From Kitasatospora phosalacinea (GTDB taxonomy: Bacteria; Actinomycetota; Actinomycetes; Streptomycetales; Streptomycetaceae): a DNA stretch of 64,000 nt. The stretch's first letter is position 1; each line of letters starts with the position of its first letter. The stretch spans positions 1 through 64,000 of the forward strand of contig NZ_JNYE01000003.1 of assembly GCF_000717185.1 (NCBI RefSeq), written 5' to 3'. Positions 60,922-64,000 of this stretch are shown here, piece by piece. The notes under the pieces are model-generated. The model searched no databases and was not told where the DNA came from. It saw only the letters and a list, made by a program, of their open reading frames with translations. A program made the translations under genes and the position numbers.

Positions 60922-61779
60922 TCAGGCCCGGCCGGAGACCACCCGGGCCAGGTGCTCGACGGTGGCCGCCATCGCGTCCCGGGCCGCGGCCAGGTAGCCG
61001 CGCGGGTCGGTGGCGGCGGGGTCGGCGGCCAGCCGGGCGCGGATCGCCGGGGTGCAGGCCAGGTTGAGCGCGGTGCCGATGTTGACCTTCACCATGCCCC
61101 CGGCGACCGCCTCGGCGAGCGCGGCGTCCGGGACGCCGGAGCTGCCGTGCAGGACCAGCGGGACGGGGACGGCGGCGGCCAGGGCGCGGATCAGGGCGTG
61201 GTCCAGGGCGGCGGTGCGGGTGGTCATCGCGTGCGCGGAGCCGACCGCGACGGCCAGCGCGTCCACGCCGGTGTCGGCGACGTAGCGGGCGGCCTCGGCC
61301 GGGTCGGTGCGGGCGCCGGGGGCGTGCGCGCGCAGCGGCGGCTCGCCGTTCTTGCCGCCGACCCGGCCGAGTTCGGCCTCCAGGTGCAGGCCGTGCCGGT
61401 GGGCCCAGGCGGTGGCCTCCGCGGTGGCCTTGACGTTCTCGTCGTGCGGGAGCGCGGAGGCGTCGAACATCGCGGAGGAGAACCCGGCGGCCGGGGCGGC
61501 GCGCAGCAGGTCCGGGTCCTCGACGTGGTCGAGGTGCAGCGAGACGGGGACGCGGGCGGCGGCGGCGACCTCGGCGCAGGCGCGGGCGATCGGCAGCAGC
61601 CGTCCGCCGCGGTAGGCGATCGCGTTCTGGCTGAGCTGCAGCACGACGGGCGTCCCGGCGGCCTCGGCGCCGGTGGCGACGGCCTCGGCGTGCTCCAGGG
61701 TGATCACGTTGAAGGCGGGCAGGCCGCGCCGGTCGTGGACGGCGGCGGCGAGCAGCTCGGAGGTGCGGGCGAGCGGCAA
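60922..61779 (-). CDS. Class II fructose/tagatose-bisphosphate aldolase family
   Basis: A zinc-dependent aldolase of 285 residues. The zinc ligands are in VSLHLDHVED, AELGRVGG and the segment VLHGSSGVPD, and the phosphate-binding part is MVKVNIGTALN. It is closer to GatY/KbaY-type and related small aldolases than to glycolytic FbaA. The TTG start at 61779 has GGGAG 7 bases upstream. It lies downstream of nagK-nagA on the same strand, about 100 bases away, so a role in amino-sugar breakdown is likely but not shown. Confidence 0.87.
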   Translation of the reverse strand: MPLARTSELLAAAVHDRRGLPAFNVITLEHAEAVATGAEAAGTPVVLQLSQNAIAYRGGRLLPIARACAEVAAAARVPVSLHLDHVEDPDLLRAAPAAGFSSAMFDASALPHDENVKATAEATAWAHRHGLHLEAELGRVGGKNGEPPLRAHAPGARTDPAEAARYVADTGVDALAVAVGSAHAMTTRTAALDHALIRALAAAVPVPLVLHGSSGVPDAALAEAVAGGMVKVNIGTALNLACTPAIRARLAADPAATDPRGYLAAARDAMAATVEHLARVVSGRA

Positions 61780-61882
61780 GGGGTGCTCCCGGTGGGGTGA
61801 GTAGCGGGGCGCAGGTTTCCGCTGCTCACCCGACCGCGAAGCGTGCCGGGAGGCCGGGCCGCCCGTGCCGGGCGGCGCCCGG

Positions 61883-63058
61883 TCAGGCCGGGTTGCCGGC
61901 CCGGGCGAAGCGGTCCGCGCCGACGATCCACTCGCCGCGGCGCATCACCGCGGCGAGTTCGTAGCTGTCGGAGTCGAGGACGACCAGGTCGGCGTTCTTT
62001 CCGGCCTCCAGGGTGCCGATGGTGTCGCCCAGGCCCATCAGGCGGGCGGGGACGGTGGACAGCGAGGTGACGGCCTGGTTCAGGGACAGGCCGAGGACGG
62101 TGACGGCGCGGCGGAAGGCGACGTCCAGGGTGAGGGTGGAGCCGGCGATGGAGCCGCCCTCGACCAGGCGGGCCACGCCGTCCTCGACCCGGACCTGCAG
62201 CGGGCCGAGCGGGTACAGGCCGTCGCCCATGCCGGCCGCGCCCATCGCGTCGGTGATCAGCGCGACGCGCTCGGCGCCGGCCGTGCCGTAGGCCAGCTCG
62301 ACGACCGAGGGGTGCAGGTGGACGCCGTCGTTGACCAGCTCGACGGTGACCCGCTCGTCCTCCAGCAGGGCGACGATCGGGCCGGGGGCGCGGTGCTGGA
62401 TGCCCGGCATCGCGTTGAACAGGTGGGTGGCCACGGTGGCGCCGGCGTCGATCGCCCGCAGGGTGACCTCGTAGTCGGAGTCGGTGTGGCCGACGGCGGC
62501 GATGATGCCGAGCTCGGACAGCATCCGCACCGACTCCAGGCCGCCGGGCAGCTCCGGGGCCAGGGTGAACATCTTCGTGTGGCCGCGGCCCGCGTCGGCG
62601 AGCTTGCGCACCAGCGCCGGGTCCGGGTCGCGCAGCAGGTCGGGGCGGTGGGCGCCGCACCGGTTGTGCGAGATGAACGGGCCCTCGAAGTGGATGCCGG
62701 CCAGGACCCCGTCCTCGACGAGCTCGGAGAGCACCGCCGCCTGGCGGCAGACCTCGTCGATCTCGCCGGTGACGGTGGAGGCCATCGTCGTGGTGGTGCC
62801 GTGCTCCAGGTGCGTGCGGGCGGCGGTGAGCGCCTCCTCGGCGATGCCGGAGGCGTACGAGGCGCCGCCGCCGCCGTGCACGTGCAGGTCGACGAAGCCG
62901 GGGACGACGGTGTACCCGGTCAGGTCGAGGTCGCTCGGCTCGGCCTCGCCGCCGAGGCCCGCGACGCGGGTGCCCGCGACGGAGATCCGGCCCGCGTCGA
63001 TCACCCCGCCGGGCAGGACCAGTCGGGCTCCGGCCAGTGCAGTACGGTCCGCGGTCAC
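61883..63058 (-). CDS. nagA: N-acetylglucosamine-6-phosphate deacetylase
   Basis: Removes acetate from GlcNAc-6-phosphate, giving glucosamine-6-phosphate, whose level matters for the regulator DasR. The 391-residue amidohydrolase has DLHVHGGGG (His59, His61), FEGPFISHNRCGAH, VGHTDSDYE and HLFNAMPGIQHRAPG, all NagA signatures, and ITDAMGAAG near the end. The GTG start overlaps the nagK stop by 4 bases (GTGA), so the two are translated together. Confidence 0.95.
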   Translation of the reverse strand: MTADRTALAGARLVLPGGVIDAGRISVAGTRVAGLGGEAEPSDLDLTGYTVVPGFVDLHVHGGGGASYASGIAEEALTAARTHLEHGTTTTMASTVTGEIDEVCRQAAVLSELVEDGVLAGIHFEGPFISHNRCGAHRPDLLRDPDPALVRKLADAGRGHTKMFTLAPELPGGLESVRMLSELGIIAAVGHTDSDYEVTLRAIDAGATVATHLFNAMPGIQHRAPGPIVALLEDERVTVELVNDGVHLHPSVVELAYGTAGAERVALITDAMGAAGMGDGLYPLGPLQVRVEDGVARLVEGGSIAGSTLTLDVAFRRAVTVLGLSLNQAVTSLSTVPARLMGLGDTIGTLEAGKNADLVVLDSDSYELAAVMRRGEWIVGADRFARAGNPA

Positions 63059-63987
63059 GCGGTCACCTCCATGGAGAGCAGATCCCAGGCGAGCAAGCCG
63101 GCGCCCAGGGACGCGGCGGTGTCTTTGAGCATGGCCGGAACGACCTTCGGGGGCATCTGGAAGGTCAGGCGCTCGGTCACCGCGGCGCGCAGCGGCGCGA
63201 AGAGCGTGTCACCGGCCTCGGCCAGCCCGCCGCCGACGATCACCGTGGACGGGTCGAGCAGGCTCTGCGCCAGCACGATGCCGTCGGCGAGCGCGTCCAC
63301 CGCTTCCTGCCAGACCGCGAGGGCCCGCGGGTCGCCGGCGTCGACGGCGGCCGCGCAGGCGGCGGCGTCGGCCTCCGGGTCGCCGCTGGCGCCGGCCCAG
63401 GCCCGGGAGACCGCGGAGGCCGAGGCCAGGGTCTCCAGGCAGCCGCGGGCGCCGCAGCCGCACTGCGGGCCGCCGGGGCGGACCACCACGTGGCCGATCT
63501 CGCCGCCGTAGCCGTGGGCGCCCGCCTCGATGGAGCCGTCGATGCCGATGGCGCCCGCGATGCCGGTGCCCAGCGCGATGAACAGGAAGCGCCCGACCCC
63601 CTGCCCGGCGCCGACCCGGCCCTCGGCGAGGCCGCCGGAGCGGACGTCGTGGCCGAGGGCGACCGGGATGCCGCCGAGGCGCTCGCCGAGCAGCTTGCGC
63701 ATCGGCAGGTCCCGCCAGCCGAGGTTGGCGGAGAAGACCGCGATCCCGTTCCTCTCGTCGATCGTCCCCGGCACGGCGACGCCCGCCGCGAGGGGGGCGG
63801 CACCGAACCGGGTGCGGCCCTCCTGCGCCAGGTCGGCGGCGAAGTCGAGGATGGTGGCGACGACGGCGTCGGGGCCGTGCTCCCGCCCGGTCGGTCGGCG
63901 TGCTTCGAACAGCACGGAGCCGTCCTGGGCGACCAGCGCGGCCTTCATGCCGGTGCCGCCTACATCGAGTGCGATGACGTGCTTCAC
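63055..63987 (-). CDS. nagK: ROK-family N-acetylglucosamine kinase
   Basis: Phosphorylates N-acetylglucosamine (or glucose) with ATP. The 310-residue ROK kinase starts MKHVIALDVGGTGMKAALV with the ATP-binding DxGGT. The zinc site is complete: His166, Cys176, Cys178 and Cys183 (CGCGARGCLE). The substrate motif GYGGEIGHVVV is also present. The paired nagA and the gene order support GlcNAc kinase over glucokinase. Only 13 bases upstream of the GTG are in the window, so the promoter and any DasR site cannot be seen. Confidence 0.9.
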   Translation of the reverse strand: MKHVIALDVGGTGMKAALVAQDGSVLFEARRPTGREHGPDAVVATILDFAADLAQEGRTRFGAAPLAAGVAVPGTIDERNGIAVFSANLGWRDLPMRKLLGERLGGIPVALGHDVRSGGLAEGRVGAGQGVGRFLFIALGTGIAGAIGIDGSIEAGAHGYGGEIGHVVVRPGGPQCGCGARGCLETLASASAVSRAWAGASGDPEADAAACAAAVDAGDPRALAVWQEAVDALADGIVLAQSLLDPSTVIVGGGLAEAGDTLFAPLRAAVTERLTFQMPPKVVPAMLKDTAASLGAGLLAWDLLSMEVTA

Positions 63988-64000
63988 GGGGGACAGTTTC

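Overview
The window is a very GC-rich (roughly 70-75%) chromosomal segment of a high-GC actinomycete. It carries mycothiol synthase, GlnR, the nickel regulator Nur, the anti-sigma factor RsiG and a CdgB-type diguanylate cyclase, a combination that points to the family Streptomycetaceae (Streptomyces or Kitasatospora). It reads as core chromosome: no transposase, integrase, tRNA, CRISPR array or phage gene was seen.

Layout. 1-83: 3' end of a 5S rRNA and the rrn terminator. 349-12562: mshD, then phosphate genes (ppk, a CHAD protein, a NUDIX hydrolase, pstSCAB behind a clear PHO box, convergent pit with its PhoU-like partner) and csoR. 12674-14976: a small acidic protein, a lipoprotein, a small Cys protein and a PAP2 phosphatase. 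15157-22004: a type IV secretion-like membrane cassette (muramidase/peptidase, VirB2-like pilin, VirB8-like, VirB6-like, SCO6880-type protein, VirB4 ATPase), followed by a secreted 5'-nucleotidase. 24009-29593: an MprAB-like two-component system with an HtrA-type protease, a LacI regulator and glnR. 30184-33897: sulfur-related genes (MoaD/ThiS, LmeA-like, a cysteine-coding leader peptide upstream of a sulfurtransferase, DUF1416, DsrE). 33949-38823: nitrobindin-like protein, nur, ygfZ, dtd, rsiG, asparaginase, dodecin. 38917-54393: ppa, dacB, a metalloprotease, tilS, hpt, ftsH and folate genes (folE, folP, folB, folK) with an MprF-like enzyme. 54498-63987: a coiled-coil membrane protein, TerD, an ArfB-like protein, a flavin reductase, cdgB, a carbohydrate-binding-like protein, a class II aldolase, nagA and nagK.

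How the genes fit together. pstSCAB imports phosphate at high affinity and pit at low affinity, Ppk stores it as polyphosphate, CHAD binds polyphosphate and Ppa removes pyrophosphate. GlnR, Nur, CsoR and the MprAB-like pair sense nitrogen, nickel, copper and envelope stress. RsiG and CdgB both belong to c-di-GMP control of development. The folate genes form one plus-strand run after ftsH, interrupted by a reverse esterase gene.

Regulatory reading gave the most new material. Fourteen genes have a -10-like hexamer ending 6-8 bases before the start codon, the geometry of leaderless transcripts, which also settles several starts. Other candidates are a leaderless cysteine leader peptide, a hairpin inside the ftsH ribosome-binding spacer, a Crp-type palindrome before cdgB, and degenerate repeats beside glnR and dacB. 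Product names come from motif recognition by eye and no database search was run.
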